From Chromatiales bacterium (GTDB lineage: Bacteria > Pseudomonadota > Gammaproteobacteria > SZUA-140): a stretch of DNA of 15,802 nucleotides. Location: positions 1 to 15,802 of the forward strand of contig JAITWN010000024.1 of assembly GCA_031285245.1 (NCBI GenBank). Direction: 5' to 3'. A program made the translations under genes and the position numbers. Below, one piece after another: positions 7,699 through 15,802 of the stretch (positions are counted from its first letter, which is position 1; every line of letters starts with the position of its first letter). The notes beneath the pieces are model-generated. The model made no database searches, was not told the DNA's origin, and saw only the letters and a program-made list of their open reading frames with translations.

Positions 7699-8442
7699 TC
7701 ACGCACTGGCGAGAATCTCTTCCGGAATATCCGCATTGGTGTAGACGTTCTGCACATCATCGAGATCTTCCAGCGTTTCGAGCATCTTCATCATGGTGAT
7801 GGCGTCATCATCGATCAGCGTGATGCTGTTCGACGCGCGCTCGGTCACTTCCGCGTATTCCGGCACGAGCTTCGCCGCTGCGAGCGCTTCCTTGACCAAC
7901 TGAAAAGATTCAGGCGCGGTGAGCACATCGATCGAGCCATCGTCGTTAACGATGACGTCTTCAACACCAGCATCGAGCGCCGCTTCCATCACGGCATTCT
8001 CATTGCTGCCGGCGGGAAAGCTGAGCACGCCCTGACGCGTGAAAAGGTAAGCAACGGAATTCTCAGTGCCGAGGGCGCCGCCGCTGCGAGTGAAGGCGTG
8101 CCGGACTTCGGCAACCGTGCGATTGCGATTGTCGGTCATGCAATCAACCATCACTGCCGCGCCACCCGGTCCGTAACCTTCATAGCGGATTTCTTGAACA
8201 TTGGCGTCATCGAGACCACCGACACCGCGCTTGATGGCGCGCTCGACGGTGTCTCTGGTCATGTTGGCGCCGAGCGCTTTGTCGATCGCCGTGCGCAAGC
8301 GCGGATTGGACATGGCATCGCCGCCGCCCATGCGCGCGGCAACGGTGATTTCGCGTATCAGTTTGGTGAAGAGTTTGCCGCGTTTGGCGTCTTGCGCATT
8401 CTTGCGGTGCTGAATATTAGCCCATTTGCTGTGGCCGGCCAT
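7699..8442 (-). CDS. yebC: YebC/PmpR family protein (TACO1 family)
   Basis: Cytoplasmic protein of 247 residues, the standard family length. It begins with the diagnostic MAGHSKWANIQHRK and continues with KRGKLFTKLIREI, EIRYEGYGPGGAAVMV and FTRSGGALGTENSVAYLF. The family was first treated as DNA-binding regulators (PmpR in Pseudomonas) and is now also linked, through TACO1 and YebC studies, to translation of stalling sequences; which applies here cannot be told from sequence. AGGA lies eight nt before the ATG. It is the first gene of a yebC-ruvCAB unit, with a likely promoter at 8477-8485. Confidence 0.97.
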   Translation of the reverse strand: MAGHSKWANIQHRKNAQDAKRGKLFTKLIREITVAARMGGGDAMSNPRLRTAIDKALGANMTRDTVERAIKRGVGGLDDANVQEIRYEGYGPGGAAVMVDCMTDNRNRTVAEVRHAFTRSGGALGTENSVAYLFTRQGVLSFPAGSNENAVMEAALDAGVEDVIVNDDGSIDVLTAPESFQLVKEALAAAKLVPEYAEVTERASNSITLIDDDAITMMKMLETLEDLDDVQNVYTNADIPEEILASA

Positions 8443-8476
8443 GCTTGTATTCCTGCGAGTGGTTCAACCGCCGCAG

Positions 8477-8485
8477 AGTCTAGCA
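8477..8485 (-). promoter_or_regulatory. Candidate extended -10 promoter for yebC-ruvCAB
   Basis: The minus strand reads TGCTAGACT: TGN followed by TAGACT, a close match to an extended -10 box, 34 nt upstream of the yebC ATG. No convincing -35 is present, as is typical of extended -10 promoters. Confidence 0.45.
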
Positions 8486-8532
8486 CCTCAGTCAGGGCAA
8501 CTGCACGAGCGAGAGCGCGCTTGAAAAACTTC

Positions 8533-8618
8533 CGTCATTGCGAGGCGAAGCCGAAGCAATCCATACGCCGCCTGGATTGCCCCAGGGCCAATCGCCCCTA
8601 ACGCCCCTCGCAATGACG
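8533..8618. repeat. MITE-like palindromic element
   Basis: 86-bp element between nadA and yebC. Perfect 13-bp terminal inverted repeats CGTCATTGCGAGG (8533-8545) and CCTCGCAATGACG (8606-8618) enclose a second pair, GCAATCCA (8556-8563) and TGGATTGC (8573-8580). The whole can fold into one long stem. This CGTCATTGCGAGG...GCAATCC design is a widespread small non-coding repeat in many bacterial genomes. It carries no ORF. Lying downstream of nadA, its hairpin could also end that transcript. Confidence 0.85.
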
Positions 8619-8674
8619 AAAGTCGGGATCTTTCAGCCTTCCCTAATGAAAAGGGAGATAGGAACAGCGAGGAA

Positions 8675-9772
8675 TTACAAGGCGAGCATGCGATCGAGCG
8701 CAGCGCGCGCATCGGCGGCATCAGCAGCGGGCACTTGAATGCGATTCTCCACCCGACCGGCGACGAGGTTTTCCAGCGTGGCGCACAAGTGACGCGCATC
8801 GATGCGAAACATCGTCGAGCACATGCAGATCGTTGGCGACATGAAGTGCACCGACTTGCCTTCATGCTGGAAGCGCTCGTGCAGACGCTGCACCAGATTG
8901 AGCTCGGTGCCCACCAGCCAGCGCGTGCCGGGCGCCGCCTGCGCGATGGTGCGAATGATGTATTCGGTCGAGCCGACAAATTCGGCTTTCTGACAAACCT
9001 CAAAAGAGCATTCAGGGTGCACGATGACATGCGTCTCGGGATGCTCGGCGAGGAAGCGATCGATATGCTCAGGACGAAACATCTGATGCACCGAGCAGAA
9101 GCCTTTCCACAAGATGATGCGCGCGGCGCGGATGCGCTCGGGCGTCAATCCGCCATAAGGCAGATCGAAATCCCACACTGCCATGTCATCGAGCGCCACG
9201 CCCATGGCGTGGGCGGTATTGCGACCGAGATGCTGGTCAGGGAAAAACAGCACTTTTTCGCGCCGCGCCCAGGACCACTCCAGAATCGCGCGTGCATTCG
9301 ATGATGTGCACACGATGCCGCCATGACGACCGCAGAACGCTTTGAGGTCATTGGCGGAATTTATATAGGTAACCGGCGTGATGACCTCATCGGGATCGCC
9401 GAGCACTTCGCGCAGCTCGCGCCAGGCACGCTCTACTTTGGCGAGATTCGCCATATCCGCCATGGAACAACCGGCGGAGAGATCAGGCAGCAGCACCATC
9501 TGCCCAGGTCGCGACAGCACATCAGCGACTTCGGCCATGAAATGCACGCCGCAGAAGACGATGTATTCAGCGCGCGAAGCCGCGGCCTCGCGTGACAAGC
9601 GGAGCGAATCACCGGTGAAATCCGCGTGGCGATAAACCTCTTCACGCTGATAGTGATGGCCGAGGATGGCAAGGCGCTCACCGAGCGCCGCCTTGGCGGC
9701 GCTGATGCGAGCTTGATAATCCTCATCGCTCGCATCCACGCCTGGGGATTGCCGCAGAACCTGAATACTCAT
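8675..9772 (-). CDS. nadA: NadA, quinolinate synthase (4Fe-4S)
   Basis: Protein of 365 residues that condenses iminoaspartate with dihydroxyacetone phosphate to quinolinate in de novo NAD synthesis. Visible: ILGHHYQREEVYRHADFTGDS near the N-terminus (about 36-56, catalytic region), DLSAGCSMADMA, WKGFCSVH, HPECSFEVC, GTELNLVQRL and MSPTICMCSTM. Likely cluster-ligand cysteines by family pattern are Cys102, Cys226 and Cys316 or Cys318. Length and cysteine spacing fit the longer B. subtilis-type NadA (about 368 aa) better than the 347-aa E. coli form. It starts 39 nt after the aspS stop with no obvious promoter or strong ribosome site, so it is probably read through from aspS. Its place between aspS and yebC differs from the Pseudomonas order. 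nadB and nadC are not in the window. Confidence 0.96.
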   Translation of the reverse strand: MSIQVLRQSPGVDASDEDYQARISAAKAALGERLAILGHHYQREEVYRHADFTGDSLRLSREAAASRAEYIVFCGVHFMAEVADVLSRPGQMVLLPDLSAGCSMADMANLAKVERAWRELREVLGDPDEVITPVTYINSANDLKAFCGRHGGIVCTSSNARAILEWSWARREKVLFFPDQHLGRNTAHAMGVALDDMAVWDFDLPYGGLTPERIRAARIILWKGFCSVHQMFRPEHIDRFLAEHPETHVIVHPECSFEVCQKAEFVGSTEYIIRTIAQAAPGTRWLVGTELNLVQRLHERFQHEGKSVHFMSPTICMCSTMFRIDARHLCATLENLVAGRVENRIQVPAADAADARAALDRMLAL

Positions 9773-9811
9773 ACTGGAAAGTGTAAGGTCAAACGCCCAA
9801 AGTGCAAATGA

Positions 9812-11599
9812 TCACGCTGGCTTCGGGCTTTTTGCCGCTTTGATGGCGATGCCAAGCTCGCGCAGTTGCCGCTCGTCCACGGTCGAAGGTGCCTCGGTGA
9901 GCAGGCAAGCGCCGGTCTGCGTCTTCGGGAACGGAATCACGTCGCGGATCGACGGCGCACCCGTCATCAGCATCAGCAAACGATCGAGCCCAAAGGCAAT
10001 ACCACCATGGGGTGGCGCGCCAAATTGCAGCGCCCGTAACAGGAAGCCGAATTTCGCTTCGGCCTCTTCGGCGCTGATACCTAGCAGGCTGAACACCTCA
10101 GACTGCATGGCAGCATCGTGGATACGGATCGAACCGCCGCCGATCTCAGTACCGTTCAGCACCATATCGTAAGCGCGGGAGAGCGCGCCGCCCGGGTTGG
10201 CGCGCAGCGCAGCGGCGTCCGCAAGCTTCGGGCTGGTGAAGGGATGATGCAGAGCCACCCAGCGATTTTCCTTCTCGTCGCGGCCAAACATGGGGAAATC
10301 CACCACCCACACCGGCCGCCAGCCCGGCGCCACCAGACCACTATCATGACCGAGCTTCACGCGCAGCGCGCCGAGGGATTCGTTCACCACATCAGCGCGA
10401 TCGGCGCCGAAGAAGACCAGGTCACCATTGACGGCGCCCGTACGTTCCAGCACCTGCGCGATAACTTCATCGGGCAGGAATTTCAGGATCGGAGACTGCA
10501 AGCCATCACGTCCGGCCGCCAGATCATTGACCTTGATGTACGCCAAACCACGTGCGCCATAAATCGCGACGAAAGTGGTGTAATCATCGATTTCCTTGCG
10601 CGTCAGCGTGCCGCCACCGGGCAGGCGCAGCGCCGCGATACGGCCATTGGGATCATTGGCCGGGCCCGCAAACACTTTGAAATCGACCGTCTTCATAAGA
10701 TCGGTCAGTTCGGTGAGTTCGAGCGGGATGCGCAGATCCGGGCGATCGATACCGAAACGCGACATCGCATCGATCCAGGTCATGCGCGGGAAAGGCGCGG
10801 GCAGCTCGACACCGACCACTTCCACAAACAAGCGTCGGATCATCTCTTCCATCAGCGACATCAGCGCTTCTTCATCGATGAAGGAAGCCTCGATATCGAG
10901 CTGCGTGAATTCGGGCTGGCGATCGGCGCGCAGATCTTCATCGCGGAAGCAGCGCACGATCTGATAATAGCGATCCATGCCCGCCACCATCAGCAACTGC
11001 TTGAAGAGCTGCGGTGACTGCGGCAACGCGTAGAAACTACCCTGATGATTGCGGCTCGGCACCAAATAATCGCGCGCACCTTCGGGCGTCGAGCGCGTGA
11101 GCACCGGCGTTTCTATATCCATGAAACCGTGATCATCGAGGAAACGACGCAGCGTGCGCGCCGCATGAAAACGCATGCGCAAATGACGCTGCATGTGCGG
11201 ACGACGAAGATCCAGATAGCGATAGCGCAAACGCACGTCTTCGCCAACCTCTTCCTCTTCATCGATCGCAAACGGCGGGGTCTGCGCGGCATTGAGGATG
11301 GTGAGTCCGGCGGCTGCGACTTCAACGCGCCCGCTCGGCAGGTCCGCATTTTCAGTGCCCACCGGACGCGGACGCACCGTGCCGGTCACGCGCAACACAT
11401 ATTCACTGCGCACCCGGCCTGCGGCGGCGAAACTCTCAGCGGCCTGAGGATCGAACACGATCTGCACCAAGCCTTCGCGATCGCGCAGATCGATGAAGAT
11501 CACCCCACCGTGGTCGCGGCGGCGATGGACCCAACCGCAAAGCTGTACTTCCCCACCCAGCAGGGACTCGTTGACCTCACCGCAATAATGGCTGCGCAT
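9812..11599 (-). CDS. aspS: AspS, aspartyl-tRNA synthetase (probably non-discriminating)
   Basis: Class IIb synthetase of 595 residues (E. coli 590), charging tRNA-Asp with aspartate. Visible: N-terminal OB-fold anticodon-binding domain (about 1-105), class II motif 2 FRDEDLRADRQPEFTQLD (218-235), the bacterial GAD insertion domain (about 280-410), and motif 3 GGIAFGLDRLLML (532-544). Two anticodon-domain residues are telling: His30 (in RRRDHGG) and Gly81 (in VRPRPVG) stand where E. coli has Leu30 and Lys81. His and Gly at these places are the published signature of the P. aeruginosa enzyme (numbered 31 and 82 there), which also aspartylates tRNA-Asn. I therefore infer a non-discriminating enzyme working with GatCAB. 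Its start is the ATG at 11599; no strong Shine-Dalgarno sequence precedes it. Confidence 0.97.
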   Translation of the reverse strand: MRSHYCGEVNESLLGGEVQLCGWVHRRRDHGGVIFIDLRDREGLVQIVFDPQAAESFAAAGRVRSEYVLRVTGTVRPRPVGTENADLPSGRVEVAAAGLTILNAAQTPPFAIDEEEEVGEDVRLRYRYLDLRRPHMQRHLRMRFHAARTLRRFLDDHGFMDIETPVLTRSTPEGARDYLVPSRNHQGSFYALPQSPQLFKQLLMVAGMDRYYQIVRCFRDEDLRADRQPEFTQLDIEASFIDEEALMSLMEEMIRRLFVEVVGVELPAPFPRMTWIDAMSRFGIDRPDLRIPLELTELTDLMKTVDFKVFAGPANDPNGRIAALRLPGGGTLTRKEIDDYTTFVAIYGARGLAYIKVNDLAAGRDGLQSPILKFLPDEVIAQVLERTGAVNGDLVFFGADRADVVNESLGALRVKLGHDSGLVAPGWRPVWVVDFPMFGRDEKENRWVALHHPFTSPKLADAAALRANPGGALSRAYDMVLNGTEIGGGSIRIHDAAMQSEVFSLLGISAEEAEAKFGFLLRALQFGAPPHGGIAFGLDRLLMLMTGAPSIRDVIPFPKTQTGACLLTEAPSTVDERQLRELGIAIKAAKSPKPA

Positions 11600-11640
11600 G
11601 TAATCTGGCTTCGTTAAGGGAGTCTAAGAATTAAAGCGAA

Positions 11641-11679
11641 GGCGCGCTTGCAGCGCTTCGCCCGCTGTCAAAGCGCGCC
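11641..11679. promoter_or_regulatory. Strong hairpin in the aspS leader
   Basis: Inverted repeat GGCGCGCTT (11641-11649) and AAGCGCGCC (11671-11679), with an inner pair CAGCG (11651-11655) and CGCTG (11663-11667) and a 7-nt loop. It ends 42 nt upstream of the aspS ATG. On the minus strand it is followed by TTCGCTTTAATTCTT, a broken T-rich stretch. It could be the fmdB terminator, an aspS leader structure or both. The candidate -10 box at 11680-11688 abuts it, so a start from that box would fall within the outer arm. Confidence 0.6.
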
Positions 11680-11688
11680 ATTCTAGCA
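11680..11688 (-). promoter_or_regulatory. Candidate extended -10 promoter for aspS
   Basis: The minus strand reads TGCTAGAAT, a TGN extended -10 with TAGAAT (5 of 6 to TATAAT), about 80 nt upstream of the aspS ATG. No good -35 is visible. It closely resembles the TGCTAGACT box before yebC. Confidence 0.5.
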
Positions 11689-11793
11689 TGTTCGCGATAG
11701 CTCATCCCGAGCCCAGCCGACCTCCCCAAGGGAGAGCCGGGAAGATCGGTGGATGCAGGATCGTACGACGAGAAAGGAAACGCGAGAGACGTG

Positions 11794-12081
11794 CTACTCG
11801 CAGGCCGGGCAGGCACCCGCGCCGCAGGCTGGCGCAGCCGCAGTGTCAGATTTGGCCTCGGCCTTGCCCTCTGAGCTGCCGCCGGAGGACTTGCCGCCCT
11901 TGTCTTTGAAGTCAGTGACGTACCAGCCACCACCCTTGAGCACGAATCCGGCCGCTGACACCTGCTTACGCAGCTCGGCGCGACCACACTCGGGGCAATC
12001 TGTCAGCGGTGGATCGCTGATCTTTTGCAGACTTTCCAGCGCATGACCGCAAGCCTGGCAACGGTACTCGTAAATCGGCAT
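11794..12081 (-). CDS. FmdB-family small zinc-ribbon protein
   Basis: Protein of 95 residues with the FmdB/CxxC_CXXC_SSSS family N-terminus MPIYEYRCQACGH; Cys8, Cys11, Cys29 and Cys32 form the likely zinc-binding ribbon. A VLKGGGWYVTDF segment follows (about 47-58), then a Ser/Gly/Lys/Ala-rich linker and a tail with three more cysteines (Cys86, Cys91, Cys94 in ACGAGACPAC). The family is named after a putative regulator of methylotroph formamidase genes, but the role of the many gammaproteobacterial copies next to aspS is unknown. A good Shine-Dalgarno GGGAG lies six nt before the ATG. It is 194 nt upstream of aspS, with a hairpin and a promoter candidate between, so the two may be only partly co-transcribed. 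Confidence 0.92.
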   Translation of the reverse strand: MPIYEYRCQACGHALESLQKISDPPLTDCPECGRAELRKQVSAAGFVLKGGGWYVTDFKDKGGKSSGGSSEGKAEAKSDTAAAPACGAGACPACE

Positions 12082-12197
12082 CTCGATCTCCCTCTATAAC
12101 ACTCTACTATTCCGGAGTGATGGTGATTATCCCAGAATTTTCAACCGTCCCATAGGCGAAGACCGCCGCGAAACCGGGTTCAACACAAAAACCTGAG

Positions 12198-12309
12198 GGT
12201 CGTTGTCGGGGTGTTGCCTGACGAGACCGTACGCCGCCAGAGATGGCAGCGTTCGAGCGGCCAGGATGGCGAAAAGCGTGTCTCGTCAGGCAACATCCCG
12301 ACAACGACC
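12198..12309. repeat. 112-bp inverted repeat with 30-bp arms
   Basis: The left arm (12198-12227) and right arm (12280-12309) are complementary at 29 of 30 positions; the one mismatch is in the GTCGGGG/ATCCCGAC part. The arms enclose a 52-bp GC-rich centre that includes GCCAGAGATGGC- and GCCAGGATGGC-like pieces. Related sequence recurs at 15685-15708, so this is a dispersed element rather than a local operator. It carries no coding capacity and resembles a MITE or REP/BIME-type unit. Confidence 0.88.
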
Positions 12310-12406
12310 TCTAGCTACGATCTATCAACACACAGCCGTTCGCAGAGGGCCTCATAGGCGAAGGCCACACCCAGCACTATATGAGCAGACAGCGTGGCGA
12401 GAACGG

Positions 12407-12412
12407 TATAAT
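12407..12412 (+). promoter_or_regulatory. -10 box of the acnA promoter
   Basis: A perfect TATAAT lies 45 nt upstream of the acnA ATG, giving an expected leader of about 39 nt. At 17-18 bp spacing the -35 position reads AGCAGA or GAGCAG, a poor match, suggesting dependence on an activator or a weak promoter. Confidence 0.55.
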
Positions 12413-12457
12413 CCTGCCATAAACGAAATCACAGCAGTTTCAGGCGAGAGCGGATCG

Positions 12458-15253
<2,796 letters not shown>

Positions 15254-15291
15254 AAAGCCCGCTCCCCCTCTGGCCTTTTCCCGGCGAGGCT

Positions 15292-15300
15292 TGTTATGCT
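15292..15300 (+). promoter_or_regulatory. Possible extended -10 promoter for the PilZ gene
   Basis: TGTTATGCT has a TGN extension and a 4-of-6 match to TATAAT, 58 nt before the ATG at 15359. The -35 position is GC-rich and unconvincing. This is a tentative call. Confidence 0.3.
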
Positions 15301-15358
15301 CCACCGGGCGGGCGTCAGCAGCATAAAGATTCATCGGAAGCAAGAGAGGGGAACTACG

Positions 15359-15634
15359 ATGGCGATCAGCGTCGAATACATTGAGCTGCGCACCGAGATG
15401 CGCCGCAGCCTGAATTCATCGGCTAGCTACGCTATTTCCCCCATGAGCGAACGCAGCGATGCGACGCTCGTCGATCTGACCAACAACGGCGCTGGCCTGC
15501 TGCTTGATCAGCCAGTCTCTCCGGGCCGTTTCCTTGACCTCACCGTCGATAACGCGCAGCACCGCGCGCGCGTGCGCTGGATCGTTCGGCATCAGCAGGG
15601 TTTTCGCGTCGGCGTCAGCTTCGAAGCGGCCTAG
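15359..15634 (+). CDS. Small PilZ-domain protein, probable c-di-GMP receptor
   Basis: Protein of 91 residues made up of little more than a PilZ domain. The two c-di-GMP-binding signatures can be seen: RTEMR (RxxxR, residues 11-15) and DLTNNG (D/NxS/TxxG form, residues 39-44), with beta strands such as GAGLLLD, RARVRWIVR and GFRVGVSFE after them. Single-domain PilZ proteins act as adaptors for pili, motility or exopolysaccharide; the partner cannot be told here because the neighbour acnA is unrelated and the window ends downstream. The ATG at 15359 is chosen over an in-frame ATG at 15296 because GAGGGG lies seven nt upstream and the shorter form matches the domain start. Confidence 0.8.
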   Translation: MAISVEYIELRTEMRRSLNSSASYAISPMSERSDATLVDLTNNGAGLLLDQPVSPGRFLDLTVDNAQHRARVRWIVRHQQGFRVGVSFEAA

Positions 15635-15684
15635 AACCTGTTGTTTCCCCTCTCCCGCTTGCGAGATCTCTCGCGAAACTGAAC

Positions 15685-15708
15685 AAACCTTGAGGGTCGC
15701 AGTCGGGG
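15685..15708. repeat. Partial second copy of the intergenic repeat
   Basis: AAACCTTGAGGGTCGCAGTCGGGG closely matches AAACC-TGAGGGTCGTTGTCGGGG at 12189-12211, the left edge of the large inverted repeat: one inserted base and two substitutions. The match stops where the poly-G tract begins, so the rest of this copy is missing or unreadable. Confidence 0.6.
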
Positions 15709-15802
15709 GGGGGGGGGGGGGCGGACGCCACCCCCCCGGGGGCGGGGGGGGGGGCGGGGCGCGGGGGGGGCAACCCCGCGCGACGGAGGCCACCACGCGC
15801 AG
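15705..15802. other. Low-complexity G/C homopolymer end, likely sequence error
   Basis: A run of 17 G (15705-15721) is followed by further G- and C-runs (for example C7 then G5, G11 and G8) to about 15780. Nothing else in the window resembles this. It starts in the middle of a repeat copy with a strong predicted hairpin. I read it as poly-G read artefact or mis-assembly at a contig end; no gene should be called here. Confidence 0.8.

Larger units (their letters stand above)
12082..12457. other. Divergent intergenic region between fmdB and acnA
   Basis: 376 bp with no gene. It must hold the promoter of the fmdB transcript (minus) and of acnA (plus). The centre is taken up by a 112-bp inverted repeat (12198-12309), flanked by the 11-bp direct repeat CATAGGCGAAG at 12151-12161 and 12353-12363. 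A TATAAT box lies at 12407-12412. Short ORFs reading through the repeat on both strands begin with the same MSGCCLTR peptide simply because the DNA is palindromic. Confidence 0.85.

Noticed and set aside
10118..11017. Plus-strand 299-codon ORF
   Set aside because: Antisense shadow of aspS, whose motifs and full length are intact; the predicted protein is composition-biased (His, Arg, Ile) with no recognisable domain.
12107..12304. Minus-strand 65-codon ORF in the fmdB/acnA gap
   Set aside because: It shares its first eight residues with the opposite-strand ORF only because the DNA is an inverted repeat; no ribosome site or family features.
12203..12457. 85-codon N-terminal extension of the aconitase reading frame
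   Set aside because: It runs through the palindromic repeat and the TATAAT box, has no family similarity, and the ATG at 12458 gives the normal AcnA N-terminus.
15705..15780. G-quadruplex or biologically meaningful poly-G tract
   Set aside because: The homopolymers are unlike the rest of the window, start inside a repeat copy and end at the sequence edge; artefact is the simpler reading.

Overview
This window looks like a stretch of chromosome from a non-enteric gammaproteobacterium, moderately GC-rich. The gene order fmdB-aspS-(nadA)-yebC-ruvC-ruvA-ruvB-ybgC-tolQ-tolR-tolA-tolB-pal-cpoB runs on the minus strand from about 12.1 kb down to 0.07 kb. It matches the order I know from Pseudomonas (aspS-yebC-ruvCAB-ybgC-tolQRAB-oprL-cpoB), with nadA as an extra gene between aspS and yebC. 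Family-specific residues in AspRS (His30, Gly81) also point to a Pseudomonas-like lineage rather than an enteric one. I cannot name a genus.

Layout. 1-72: end of the tol-pal cluster with a small REP-like hairpin. 73-5460: the Tol-Pal envelope operon (ybgC, tolQ, tolR, tolA, tolB, pal, cpoB), which builds the trans-envelope machine that constricts the outer membrane during division. 5532-7692: ruvC-ruvA-ruvB, Holliday-junction resolution, with 4-nt ATGA overlaps at both junctions. 7699-8442: yebC. 8443-8674: a gap holding a probable yebC promoter and an 86-bp MITE-like palindromic element. 8675-9772: nadA (NAD synthesis). 9812-11599: aspS. 11600-11793: a leader region with an extended -10 promoter and a strong hairpin. 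11794-12081: fmdB-type zinc-ribbon protein. 12082-12457: a 376-bp divergent intergenic region carrying a 112-bp inverted repeat and a TATAAT promoter box. 12458-15253 (plus strand): acnA aconitase with a tetraloop hairpin over its stop codon. 15359-15634 (plus): a small PilZ-domain protein. 15635-15802: the window end, with a partial second copy of the intergenic repeat running straight into G/C homopolymers that look like sequencing or assembly error.

Functionally this is core housekeeping sequence: envelope integrity, recombination, translation, NAD and TCA metabolism. I found no rRNA, tRNA, CRISPR array, transposase, phage gene or toxin-antitoxin pair, and no undescribed multi-gene system. 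The points most worth following up are the predicted non-discriminating AspRS, the dispersed palindromic repeats (one coinciding with the damaged window end), the structured aspS leader, and the untrustworthy last 100 bases.
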